This document shows positions 7,244-14,435 of a stretch of DNA of 25,117 nt, in pieces (position 1 is the stretch's first letter; the number at the start of each line of letters is the position of its first letter). Location of the stretch: assembly GCA_043720875.1 (NCBI GenBank), contig JAYSRU010000235.1:1-25117 (forward strand), read 5' to 3'. Source of the DNA: JAYSRU01 sp043720875. GTDB taxonomy: Bacteria > Bacteroidota > Bacteroidia > Flavobacteriales_D > Crocinitomicaceae. Position numbers and translations under genes: made by a program. The notes beneath the pieces are model-generated. The model searched no databases. It had not been told where the DNA came from and saw nothing but the letters and a program-made list of their open reading frames with translations.

Positions 7244-8644
7244 TTATGTGAACCACAGATAACAAACACTTATTGCGGTAATTATCCCAACTAAATCTGC
7301 CAGTAACATCGATCCGATTGCATATCGGGTGTTTTTTACTGAAATCGCGCCAAAATACACTGCAATAACGTAAAATGTGGTGTCGCTACTTCCTTGAAGA
7401 ATGCAAGATAATCTTCCAGCAAAAGAGTCAGCTCCGTAGGTTTTCATAGTGTCCACCATCATTCCTCTTGCACCACTTCCGCTTAAAGGTTTTATTAATG
7501 CCGTTGGTAAACCATCTACAAATTGCGTGTCCATTCCAAATTGGGTAAATATCCAGCGCATTCCTTCAATTACATATTCAAAGGTTCCACTTGTGCGTAA
7601 TAAACTAATTGCAACTAGCATCCCTACTAAATATGGAATTATTTTTATAGAGGTTTCAAAACCGCCTTTTGCCCCTTCTACGAAATGGTCAAATGCATTT
7701 ACTTTTTTATATAATGCGCCGAGTAGAATGGCAATAAATATGAACAATAAAAGTCCGTTGCTTAATAATGCTGAGAATGTGTCAACTCCGGATTTATCTA
7801 ATGTTGAAATGTAATAAACGATGCTCGCTATTACTGCAGATAATCCTCCCACCCAAAGCAATATGGCAGGTTGTAATAAATTTATTTTTTGTCGAAATGA
7901 AACGATCATCATTGCCGCCATGGTAGCACAGAAAGTTGCTATCATACACGGAATGAATATGTCGGTTGGCATTAATGCTTCTTGCTTGGAGCGCAAGGCA
8001 ATAATACTCACAGGTATCAATGTTAATCCACTCGCATGTAAGCATAGAAACATTATTTGTGCGTTGCTTGCGCGATCTTTATCTGGATTAAGTTCTTGTA
8101 GGCTTTGCATTGCTTTTATTCCAAACGGCGTCGCTGCATTGTCTAAACCTAATAAGTTGGCAGAGAAGTTTAGCATCATGTGCCCCATTGATGGATGGTT
8201 TTTAGGAACTTCGGGAAATAACTTGCTAAAAAATGGTCCAATAATTTTTGAAAGTAAACGTATGCCGCCTGCTGCTTCTGCTATCGACATGAACCCCATA
8301 AACAAAGCCATTACACCGATTAGTCCAATGCAAATCTCTACTGCTGTTTTACACGTAGCTAACACACCGTCAGCACTTTGTTCGTAATAACCTAAAAATT
8401 GACCTTCCTTATTCTTTGTAATTCGGTAATCGTTCACTTTGTAAGTATATCCTTGATCTATGAAAGCATGTGCAGTTTTACTTATTCGTGCGCTATCAAG
8501 TTGACGGGTTAGGGTAGTGTCACCGCTTTTACCAGTAATCATTCTGGAGAAGACAGTTTTACCATAGGGCTGTTTAAACAGTTGAGAACCTGCGACAAGT
8601 ATACTAATTAAAAAAAAGGCTGTCCAGATGCGACTCAGAATCAT
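7244..8644 (-). CDS. SpmA-SpmB fusion, nucleoside-recognition (Gate) domain membrane protein
   Basis: This 466-residue multi-pass membrane protein joins two families that are separate genes in Bacillus. Residues about 100-215 resemble SpmA, with the conserved stretch NFSANLLGLDNAATPFG (159-175). Residues about 320-466 resemble SpmB, with KPLSGSGARG (386-395) and LQGSSDTTFY (416-425). Both halves belong to the nucleoside-recognition/Gate superfamily of membrane proteins. SpmA and SpmB affect spore core dehydration in Bacillus, but nothing here suggests sporulation, so the role must be different, perhaps transport. Between the first membrane segment (about 5-22) and the next (about 103-120) is a soluble insert of about 80 residues. 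The gene starts 43 bases beyond the terminator that ends the upstream PPIase gene, so it probably has its own promoter, though I could not see a good one. Confidence 0.85.
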   Translation of the reverse strand: MILSRIWTAFFLISILVAGSQLFKQPYGKTVFSRMITGKSGDTTLTRQLDSARISKTAHAFIDQGYTYKVNDYRITKNKEGQFLGYYEQSADGVLATCKTAVEICIGLIGVMALFMGFMSIAEAAGGIRLLSKIIGPFFSKLFPEVPKNHPSMGHMMLNFSANLLGLDNAATPFGIKAMQSLQELNPDKDRASNAQIMFLCLHASGLTLIPVSIIALRSKQEALMPTDIFIPCMIATFCATMAAMMIVSFRQKINLLQPAILLWVGGLSAVIASIVYYISTLDKSGVDTFSALLSNGLLLFIFIAILLGALYKKVNAFDHFVEGAKGGFETSIKIIPYLVGMLVAISLLRTSGTFEYVIEGMRWIFTQFGMDTQFVDGLPTALIKPLSGSGARGMMVDTMKTYGADSFAGRLSCILQGSSDTTFYVIAVYFGAISVKNTRYAIGSMLLADLVGIITAISVCYLWFT

Positions 8645-8687
8645 AATGTGTAATTTTTGTGCAAGATAATGATTTCAACTGGAAATG

Positions 8688-8715
8688 AAAAAGACCCATC
8701 CTTTGGATGAGTCTT
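8688..8715 (-). terminator. Intrinsic terminator after the parvulin gene
   Basis: The minus strand folds as an 11-bp stem with one G-T pair (AAGACTCATCC with GGATGGGTCTT) and a 3-base AAA loop, ending in TTTTT. It lies 21 bases downstream of the PPIase stop codon and separates that gene from the SpmA-SpmB gene. Confidence 0.85.
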
Positions 8716-8736
8716 CTTTAAAATTGAAAAGTAATG

Positions 8737-10689
8737 TTATTTTTTTAAGTTGTATAAAACATCTTTATTAATCACGATTGGATGCTTTTTCTCAAGTGAA
8801 GATAACCATGTTTTTTCTAGTTCCAATTGGTAATCAGAAACAACCATTCCTCTTGCCTCTTGTAAAGTTTTCGCTTGAGCAGGAAGCACGTTATCAATTT
8901 TAACCACATAAAACTTATTGTCGTAAGCATACATTTTATTCAATCCTTTTGTAAGGCTTTGGTTTTTCAAATATGCTATATCTTGTGTTTCAAATGTATT
9001 GTTTCTTACTTTTAGATTCAATTCAGTGTCTTTATTGATTTTAGCCAATACGTGCTTACTGTTAATTGTATCGTTTGAAGCTAGCATTGTTGCCACCTCT
9101 TTTGCAATTTTTTCAGTTGTACATTCGAAAACTGTTCCGTTTAATCGATCCTTCCATTGGTATTTAGCTTTGTTGGCTTCGTAGAAAGATTTTAATCCGG
9201 TTGTGTCTTTAGAAGCTTTTTGCCAAACTTGATCATTCATAACTTCATACAATAAAACACCGTCGTGGTATTCTTTCATAAGTGCCTTAAAGTCGGGGTG
9301 TTTCATTTCTAAACGACTTTCTTCATAGGCTAAGATTGATTCTTTTTCAAAAGCTTTGTACTTAGAAGCAACGATGTCGCTTGTTTCCATTTTCTTAGTG
9401 TTTCTAGCTGTTTTAACGAGGTAAGCAACGAAGTCCTTTTGTGTGAATTGCTTTTTGTTCAATACGAATAGCGCTTTATTTGTTTTAAGTTGTGAACCAT
9501 CCCATTTACCTTGAACATAAGTTGTGTCAAGGTTGGCGGTAAACCATTTTAAACTCTTCTTTCCTGCATATTTGTACTTGTATTCCTTTTTTAATTTAGC
9601 AATAAAGAAATCTTGTGTTTTCACTGCACGCTCGTCTTTATTAACTTTTTGTTGAAGGTCTTTTTTCATCTTGTCAAAACTTGGAACTGGTGACAATTCT
9701 AATCTTTTGATAATATGAAAACCATATTGTGTCATAATTGGCTTAGAATAATCGTTATCCGCTTTTAAAGCAAATGCAGCTTCTTCAAATTCTGGAATCA
9801 TTCGTGTTGATGTTCCTGTTCCAAATGGAGGTAAAGCTCCACCTTTTGAGTTCGATGAAGGATCGTCTGAGTGGGTTTTAGCTAAGTCTTCAAAGTTAGA
9901 CCCGTTTTGTAATAAAACGTACAACTCGTTTGCTTTTTTCTCAGCAGTTGTACGCTCTTCATCTGTAGCATCTTTAGTGACAGCCACCATAATGTGAGCA
10001 GTCTTGAGTGTTCCTCGTGCAGCACGTTTATCAGTTACTTTCAAGAAATGGTAACCGAAACGCGTACGAACAATAGTTGATATTTGACCTACAGGCGTTG
10101 TAAATGCTGCTTCTTCGAACGGGTAAACCATTTGAAAAGCAGTAAAAAACCCTAAATCACCACCGTTTGTTTTTGCAGATGGATCATCAGACCCACCGTT
10201 ACCTTTTGCAACTGCCGCAAAATCTTCACCGTTAACAACACGTTTTTTAAGCGCAAGCAATTTGTTGTAAGCTCTTAATGTGTCTGCTGGCGGTGCCGTT
10301 TCATCACATTTAATTAATATATGTGACGCTCTTATTTCTTCGGTGCTTCTTTGGTAAGCTTGGTCAACCAATGCTGAGTTAGCGTTAGCATCAATTAAGT
10401 ATGGTGTAGCTAATTGTTTACGGTATCCCTCCAACTCTTTAGTAAGTTTAGGAATAGTATCATAACCCAATGCTTCAGCTTCAGCTACTTTTAATTTGAA
10501 TTTTTTGAAAAGTTCAATATAAGTATCCATTGAAGTTTGATCAAACTTTGGATCGTTGTTGTTTTTAAGGTAAATCTGAAGAAATTCTGATTCTGTAACA
10601 GGTTTACCATCAATTGTCATTACTGTTCTTGTTTGTGCAAACGATTGTGAACTTATTAAAATTGAAACGGCAATAATTAAATTTTTCAT
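8737..10689 (-). CDS. Periplasmic peptidyl-prolyl isomerase with two parvulin domains (SurA/PpiD-like)
   Basis: I place the start at 10689, giving 650 residues. The frame extends to 10725, but those codons overlap a -7 promoter box at 10723-10730, and the later ATG begins a clean signal peptide (MKNLIIAVSILISSQSFAQ). Two PpiC/parvulin rotamase domains follow, at about 119-222 (EIRASHILIK ... FGYHFLKV) and about 227-332 (LKTAHIMVAV ... YGFHIIKR), each with the typical GGDLGFF or GGALPPF loop. The C-terminal 310 residues have no motif I recognise and probably form a chaperone part. Proteins with tandem parvulin domains help fold outer-membrane proteins in the periplasm. guaB lies 58 bases upstream on the same strand, so some readthrough is possible besides the own promoter. 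A strong terminator ends the transcript. Confidence 0.92.
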   Translation of the reverse strand: MKNLIIAVSILISSQSFAQTRTVMTIDGKPVTESEFLQIYLKNNNDPKFDQTSMDTYIELFKKFKLKVAEAEALGYDTIPKLTKELEGYRKQLATPYLIDANANSALVDQAYQRSTEEIRASHILIKCDETAPPADTLRAYNKLLALKKRVVNGEDFAAVAKGNGGSDDPSAKTNGGDLGFFTAFQMVYPFEEAAFTTPVGQISTIVRTRFGYHFLKVTDKRAARGTLKTAHIMVAVTKDATDEERTTAEKKANELYVLLQNGSNFEDLAKTHSDDPSSNSKGGALPPFGTGTSTRMIPEFEEAAFALKADNDYSKPIMTQYGFHIIKRLELSPVPSFDKMKKDLQQKVNKDERAVKTQDFFIAKLKKEYKYKYAGKKSLKWFTANLDTTYVQGKWDGSQLKTNKALFVLNKKQFTQKDFVAYLVKTARNTKKMETSDIVASKYKAFEKESILAYEESRLEMKHPDFKALMKEYHDGVLLYEVMNDQVWQKASKDTTGLKSFYEANKAKYQWKDRLNGTVFECTTEKIAKEVATMLASNDTINSKHVLAKINKDTELNLKVRNNTFETQDIAYLKNQSLTKGLNKMYAYDNKFYVVKIDNVLPAQAKTLQEARGMVVSDYQLELEKTWLSSLEKKHPIVINKDVLYNLKK

Positions 10690-10722
10690 TACTATGTGAG
10701 TTGTTGAATTGTTTTTAGTAGC

Positions 10723-10730
10723 CAAATGTA
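10723..10730 (-). promoter_or_regulatory. -7 box for the parvulin gene, decides its start
   Basis: The minus strand reads TACATTTG, matching TAnnTTTG, 33 bases upstream of the ATG at 10689. It overlaps the first codons of the longer frame, which argues against that start. The same octamer occurs upstream of guaB (12253-12260). No clear -33 TTTG. Confidence 0.5.
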
Positions 10731-10747
10731 ACGTATTTTTTTGAATA

Positions 10748-12220
10748 TTATTTTACACTATAATTTGGAGCTTCTCTAGTTATTGTAACATCGTGCGGGT
10801 GAGATTCTTTCATTCCTGCACTTGTAATACGTACAAATTTGGCACCTTTTAGTTTTTCGATGGTTGGTGCTCCGCAATATCCCATTCCAGCACGAAGTCC
10901 ACCAAGTAATTGGTACATAACTTCTTCCAGTCTACCTTGATAAGGTACACGACCAGAAATTCCTTCAGGCACTAATTTTTTAACATCATCTTCGGAATCT
11001 TGAAAGTAACGATCTTTCGATCCTTTTTGCATAGCTTCTAAAGACCCCATACCTCTATAAGCTTTAAACTTACGCCCTTCATAAATTACTGTTTCTCCAG
11101 GAGATTCTTCAACTCCAGCAAACATTGATCCAAGCATTACGCAATCCGCACCAGCTGCGATAGCTTTTACTAAATCTCCAGTATATCGTATTCCGCCATC
11201 AGCAATTACAGGAACTCCAGTTCCTTCTAATGCTCTAGCAACGTCGTTAATTGCAGTTAATTGAGGTACTCCAACTCCGGCGATAATTCTAGTAGTACAG
11301 ATTGAACCAGGTCCGATTCCAACTTTTACTCCATCTGCACCAGCTTCTACCAAAAACTTTGCAGCTTCAGCTGTAGCAATATTTCCAACAATTACATCGA
11401 GCATTGGGTGTTTGGCTTTAACGGCTTGCAAGGTTACAATTACTCCAGCTGTATGACCATGTGCAGTGTCGATTATTATGGCATCTACACCAGCTTCAAC
11501 TAGTGCGTCGACGCGTTCTATTGTATCGTTCGTAACACCAACGGCAGCAGCAACACGCAATCTTCCGTATTGATCTTTGCAACTATTAGGATGTTCTTTA
11601 ACTTTAATTATATCGCGATAGGTAATGAGTCCAAGTAATTTATTGTTTTCATCAACTACAGGTAGTTTTTCAATTTTGTTTTCTTGTAAAATATCTTCAG
11701 CAGTAGACAGGTCAGTTCCATCTTTTGTAGTGACAAGGTTTTTGGTTGTCATTATTTCTGAAATCGGTCGATTCAATCTTTTCTCAAAACGTAAATCTCG
11801 GTTAGTAACAATGCCTTTCAAAACGCGGTTGGAATCTACAACAGGTATTCCTCCAATTTTATGTTCTTTGATAAGCGCTAATGCATCACTAACAAATGAA
11901 TTGATGTCTAGCACGATTGGATCTAGAATCATCCCGCTTTCCGAACGTTTCACTTTTTTGATTTGTAGCGCTTGTTCAGCAATGCTTAAATTTTTATGAA
12001 CGACACCAATTCCGCCTTGTTGCGCAATAGCAATCGCTAAACTTGATTCTGTTACCGTATCCATCGCGGCAGAAATGATCGGCGATTTTAAAGTAATATT
12101 TCGAGAAAACTTTGTGTGTAATACTACTTCGCGCGGAAGTGTTTGAGAATATGCAGGGACAAGTAGTACATCGTCGTACGTTAATCCTTCTTGTACATTT
12201 CTAATATCTGAGAGTGCCAT
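10748..12220 (-). CDS. guaB: Inosine-5'-monophosphate dehydrogenase GuaB
   Basis: GuaB oxidises IMP to XMP with NAD+, the first committed step of GTP synthesis, in the cytoplasm. The 490-residue length is typical. The (beta/alpha)8 barrel opens with LTYDDVLLVPAYS (13-25). Two CBS domains are inserted at about 95-205 (GGIPVVDSN and KLPVVDENN loops). The catalytic loop GPGSICTT (303-310) has active-site Cys308, DGGIR (341-345) binds the IMP phosphate, and the mobile flap carries RVPYQG (424-429). All key residues are present, so the enzyme should be active. It is the first gene of a short minus-strand unit with the parvulin gene downstream, though the pairing appears to be positional only. Two overlapping-range -7 boxes lie 33 and 42 bases upstream. 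Confidence 0.98.
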   Translation of the reverse strand: MALSDIRNVQEGLTYDDVLLVPAYSQTLPREVVLHTKFSRNITLKSPIISAAMDTVTESSLAIAIAQQGGIGVVHKNLSIAEQALQIKKVKRSESGMILDPIVLDINSFVSDALALIKEHKIGGIPVVDSNRVLKGIVTNRDLRFEKRLNRPISEIMTTKNLVTTKDGTDLSTAEDILQENKIEKLPVVDENNKLLGLITYRDIIKVKEHPNSCKDQYGRLRVAAAVGVTNDTIERVDALVEAGVDAIIIDTAHGHTAGVIVTLQAVKAKHPMLDVIVGNIATAEAAKFLVEAGADGVKVGIGPGSICTTRIIAGVGVPQLTAINDVARALEGTGVPVIADGGIRYTGDLVKAIAAGADCVMLGSMFAGVEESPGETVIYEGRKFKAYRGMGSLEAMQKGSKDRYFQDSEDDVKKLVPEGISGRVPYQGRLEEVMYQLLGGLRAGMGYCGAPTIEKLKGAKFVRITSAGMKESHPHDVTITREAPNYSVK

Positions 12221-12252
12221 GTTGGAACCTATTTTTGTTAAATAAATTCTTG

Positions 12253-12269
12253 CAAATGTAACAAATATA
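12253..12269 (-). promoter_or_regulatory. Two adjacent -7 boxes upstream of guaB
   Basis: On the minus strand TATATTTG (12262-12269) is followed one base later by TACATTTG (12253-12260), both perfect TAnnTTTG matches. Leaders would be about 30-40 bases. No TTTG at normal -33 spacing. The two boxes could give alternative transcript starts. Confidence 0.5.
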
Positions 12270-12370
12270 ATTGGAGGAAGTCCTATGTTTAGCTTGGATT
12301 AAATTCTCAATTTTTTGTTAATTATTTCTAATGCGACAATTAATAACTAAGAATCTTCCATATTTGCACT

Positions 12371-13009
12371 ATGATGAAATGTTTTCGCTTTTCTTTTTTA
12401 CTTTTTAATGTTGTTTTGACTTCATTATTTGCCAGTGCACAAGACAAGAAAATTGAGTTAATCCAATTTTCTGGAGTGGTAGTTTCAATAGACTCGTTAG
12501 AGCAGCTTCCGTACACCGGAGTTTTTGTTAAGTCAAATCGACGCGGTACCGTTGCAGATTATTACGGTTATTTTTCATTTGTTGTAAAACCGGGCGATAC
12601 TATTGTTTTCAATCATTTTGGATACAAACCATCGACCTATGTTGTTCCAGATACTTTATCTGAATCGAGGTATTCTTTAATACATGCCATGACTCCAGAT
12701 ACGATCACCATTCCAGATGTAATTATTTATCCTTGGCCGAGTCGCGAACAATTTGCTAGCGCTTTCTTAGAAATGGATCCGTATGATGATGCGTTGCGTA
12801 GAGCGCAAAGACAATTGTCTGGAGAAAGTTTAGCCACCTTATCCCAACAAATACCAAATGATCCTTCATTGGCCTACAGCTGGCAAGTGCAACAGGCACA
12901 AAATCAAGTATATACAAGAGGTCAGGCGCAAACCAGTGGTTTGTTAAATCCGTTACAATGGGCTCAATTTATAGATGCTTGGAAAAAAGGGAAATTAAAG
13001 AAGGAATAG
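12371..13009 (+). CDS. Secreted protein with CarboxypepD_reg-like domain
   Basis: This 212-residue protein has a Sec signal peptide (about 1-23, ending SLFASAQ). Residues about 33-97 match the carboxypeptidase-regulatory-like beta-sandwich common in Bacteroidota: a FSGVVVSID start, a GTVADYYGYFSF turn, then GDTIVFNHFGYKPSTY. The remaining 115 residues are Gln-rich and charged, with no domain I recognise and no visible type IX sorting tail. Stand-alone versions of this domain are common in the phylum and mostly uncharacterised. The gene is divergent from guaB with 150 bases between starts. A near-consensus -7 box (CATATTTG, 12359-12366) sits only 4 bases before the ATG, and two ATG codons stand in tandem at the start. 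Domain call is good; function unknown. Confidence 0.8.
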   Translation: MMKCFRFSFLLFNVVLTSLFASAQDKKIELIQFSGVVVSIDSLEQLPYTGVFVKSNRRGTVADYYGYFSFVVKPGDTIVFNHFGYKPSTYVVPDTLSESRYSLIHAMTPDTITIPDVIIYPWPSREQFASAFLEMDPYDDALRRAQRQLSGESLATLSQQIPNDPSLAYSWQVQQAQNQVYTRGQAQTSGLLNPLQWAQFIDAWKKGKLKKE

Positions 13010-13043
13010 CTTTTTTTATATAAATCTATCCATAAAAGTTTAG

Positions 13044-13051
13044 TACTTTTG
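13044..13051 (+). promoter_or_regulatory. -7 box for the RRM gene
   Basis: TACTTTTG is a perfect TAnnTTTG match, 47 bases before the ATG, so the leader would be about 40 bases. No exact TTTG at -33; a T-rich run lies at 13011-13017. Confidence 0.55.
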
Positions 13052-13098
13052 CGCATTCAAAAAACATTATCAACCACAATACAATAGACAATACAAAA

Positions 13099-13464
13099 AT
13101 GATTAATATTTTCATTGCAAATTTAGATTGGTCAATTACCTCAGAAGACCTGAAAGTTACTTTTTCTCAATTCGGAGAAGTTGCCTACTCTCATGTCGTT
13201 TTTGATCCCAAAACAAAAAGATCTCAGGGTTATGGCTATGTTGAGATGGAAAGTGCTGACCAAGCAATTGCAGCAATTCAAGCGTTGAACGGGTTAATCG
13301 TGAATGAAAGACCTTTGGATGTAAAGGTTGCTTCGCCAAAATCTAATCGTCCGGCAAAAAAGGAAGTAGTTGTTGCTCCAAAAGCTGCAACGTTCAATAA
13401 AGCTTTCAAAAAACCAAAAATGACTGCTGAAGAAATGTTTGCGAATCTCCCCAAAAGAGATTAA
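13099..13464 (+). CDS. RRM-family RNA-binding protein
   Basis: This 121-residue protein is a single RNA recognition motif (about 2-78) plus a short basic tail. RNP2 is IFIANL (4-9) and RNP1 is SQGYGYVE (42-49), with the aromatic residues Tyr45 and Tyr47 in the RNA-contacting positions, so RNA binding should be intact. Small single-RRM proteins of this kind occur in cyanobacteria and Bacteroidota and are thought to bind mRNA or small RNAs, sometimes linked to cold or stress responses. The tail (about 79-121) is rich in Lys, Pro and Ala, including KKPKMTAEEMFANL. The gene has its own promoter and probably a weak AT-rich terminator, so it appears to be transcribed alone. The ATG is the only sensible start because RNP2 begins at residue 4. 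Confidence 0.93.
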   Translation: MINIFIANLDWSITSEDLKVTFSQFGEVAYSHVVFDPKTKRSQGYGYVEMESADQAIAAIQALNGLIVNERPLDVKVASPKSNRPAKKEVVVAPKAATFNKAFKKPKMTAEEMFANLPKRD

Positions 13465-13475
13465 TTCAACTTATT

Positions 13476-13502
13476 AAATTTAATCGATTAATTTCTTTTT
13501 TT
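13476..13502 (+). terminator. Weak AT-rich terminator after the RRM gene
   Basis: AAATT at 13476-13480 and the TAATCGATTA palindrome with following ATTT can form a short bulged AT stem, followed by seven T at 13496-13502. The stem is weak, so this is tentative. Confidence 0.4.
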
Positions 13503-13514
13503 GATAAAAAGATA

Positions 13515-13544
13515 GTTGTGCGTATTTAGTATTTCTTAATTTTG
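13515..13544 (+). promoter_or_regulatory. Promoter of the crotonase-family gene
   Basis: The -7 box TAATTTTG (13537-13544) is a perfect match. GTTG at 13515-13518 stands 18 bases upstream as an imperfect -33 element. The box overlaps the upstream TTG of the longer frame, so the ATG at 13560 is the better start; the leader would be only about 10 bases. Confidence 0.6.
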
Positions 13545-13559
13545 AGAAAAATTAATAAT

Positions 13560-14333
13560 ATGTCTTTAGCAGTAGATCAAGGAAGTGTTACCACTTCAAT
13601 ACAAGAAAATGGAATTGGAACGATCACTTTTGGTCATCCTTTGAGCAATTCATTACCTGGAAAAATATTACAATTGCTTGCCGAAACTATTACGGTTATG
13701 GGGAAGGATGATAACGTAAAAGTGATTGTTTTACAATCTTTAGGCGAAAAATCATTTTGTGCGGGTGCAAGTTTCGACGAACTTATTTCAATAAAAAATA
13801 AAGAAACAGGTTTGGCTTTCTTTTCTGGGTTTGCAAAGGTTATAAATGCATGTAGAACTGCACCAAAGTTTATTATTGGACGAGTGCAAGGAAAAGCTGT
13901 AGGTGGAGGAGTGGGAATGGCATCTTCTGTTGATTATTGTTTTGCGACTACGAATGCTGATGTTAAGTTATCGGAATTGGCTGTAGGTATCGGACCTTTT
14001 GTGGTTGGGCCAGCTGTTGAACGCAAAATGGGCTTGTCTGCAATGAGTCAGTTAACTATTAATGCTACTGAATGGCTATCTGCAAGTTGGGCAAAAGAAA
14101 ACGGGCTTTACGCTGAGACTTTCGAATCAATAGAAGAAATGGATGTTGCTGTATATGCTTTAGCTTTACGCTTAGCGAAAAGCAGCCCTGAGGCAATGGC
14201 AATGTTGAAGAAAGTACTTTGGAAAGGAACTGAAGATTGGGACCAATTGTTGGTGGAGCGTGCTGGAATGAGTGGGACATTAGTATTGAGCGATTTCACG
14301 TCCAATGCAATTAATGCGTTCAAGGCAAAATAA
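13560..14333 (+). CDS. Enoyl-CoA hydratase/isomerase (crotonase) family protein
   Basis: Taken from the ATG at 13560, the protein has 257 residues, normal for the family. A crotonase fold is shown by SFCAGAS (65-71) and GKAVGGGVGM (111-120), the two oxyanion-hole strands, and LSELAVGIG (137-145). Compared with rat mitochondrial hydratase, the second catalytic Glu (Glu164) is kept as Glu139, but the first (Glu144) is replaced by Gly119 in GGGVG. Some relatives, possibly including methylglutaconyl- and carboxygeranoyl-CoA hydratases of the LiuC/AtuE type, share a GGGVG motif, so a role in branched-chain or leucine catabolism is possible but unproven. No other acyl-CoA gene is nearby. It has its own promoter and ends at a bidirectional terminator. 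Family confident, substrate open. Confidence 0.88.
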   Translation: MSLAVDQGSVTTSIQENGIGTITFGHPLSNSLPGKILQLLAETITVMGKDDNVKVIVLQSLGEKSFCAGASFDELISIKNKETGLAFFSGFAKVINACRTAPKFIIGRVQGKAVGGGVGMASSVDYCFATTNADVKLSELAVGIGPFVVGPAVERKMGLSAMSQLTINATEWLSASWAKENGLYAETFESIEEMDVAVYALALRLAKSSPEAMAMLKKVLWKGTEDWDQLLVERAGMSGTLVLSDFTSNAINAFKAK

Positions 14334-14380
14334 TAGAATTAGGGTAGATTCGGTATTGAATTTTCTTTATGTCATAGATC

Positions 14381-14417
14381 AAAAAACCCCGCTTAACTAT
14401 GTTTAACGGGTTTTTTT
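14381..14417. terminator. Bidirectional intrinsic terminator between convergent genes
   Basis: AAAAAACCCCGCTTAA pairs, with one bulge, with TTTAACGGGTTTTTTT around a short loop. A-run and T-run flank the stem on both sides, so it can end transcription from the crotonase gene on the plus strand and from the secreted-protein gene on the minus strand. Confidence 0.88.
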
Positions 14418-14435
14418 AATTAGTACTACGTTAGT

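Noticed and set aside
7821..8387. 188-codon plus-strand open frame
   Set aside because: It lies entirely inside the SpmA-SpmB gene on the other strand, and its translation shows no family pattern; it is a shadow of that conserved gene.
10690..10725. N-terminal extension of the parvulin protein by 12 codons
   Set aside because: The extension overlaps a -7 promoter box and would put a polar stretch ahead of a clean signal peptide.
11625..11999. 124-codon plus-strand open frame
   Set aside because: It is antisense to the CBS domains of guaB, with no recognisable protein pattern.
13542..13559. TTG start 6 codons upstream of the crotonase ATG
   Set aside because: The TTG lies within the TAATTTTG -7 box, so it would not be inside the transcript.
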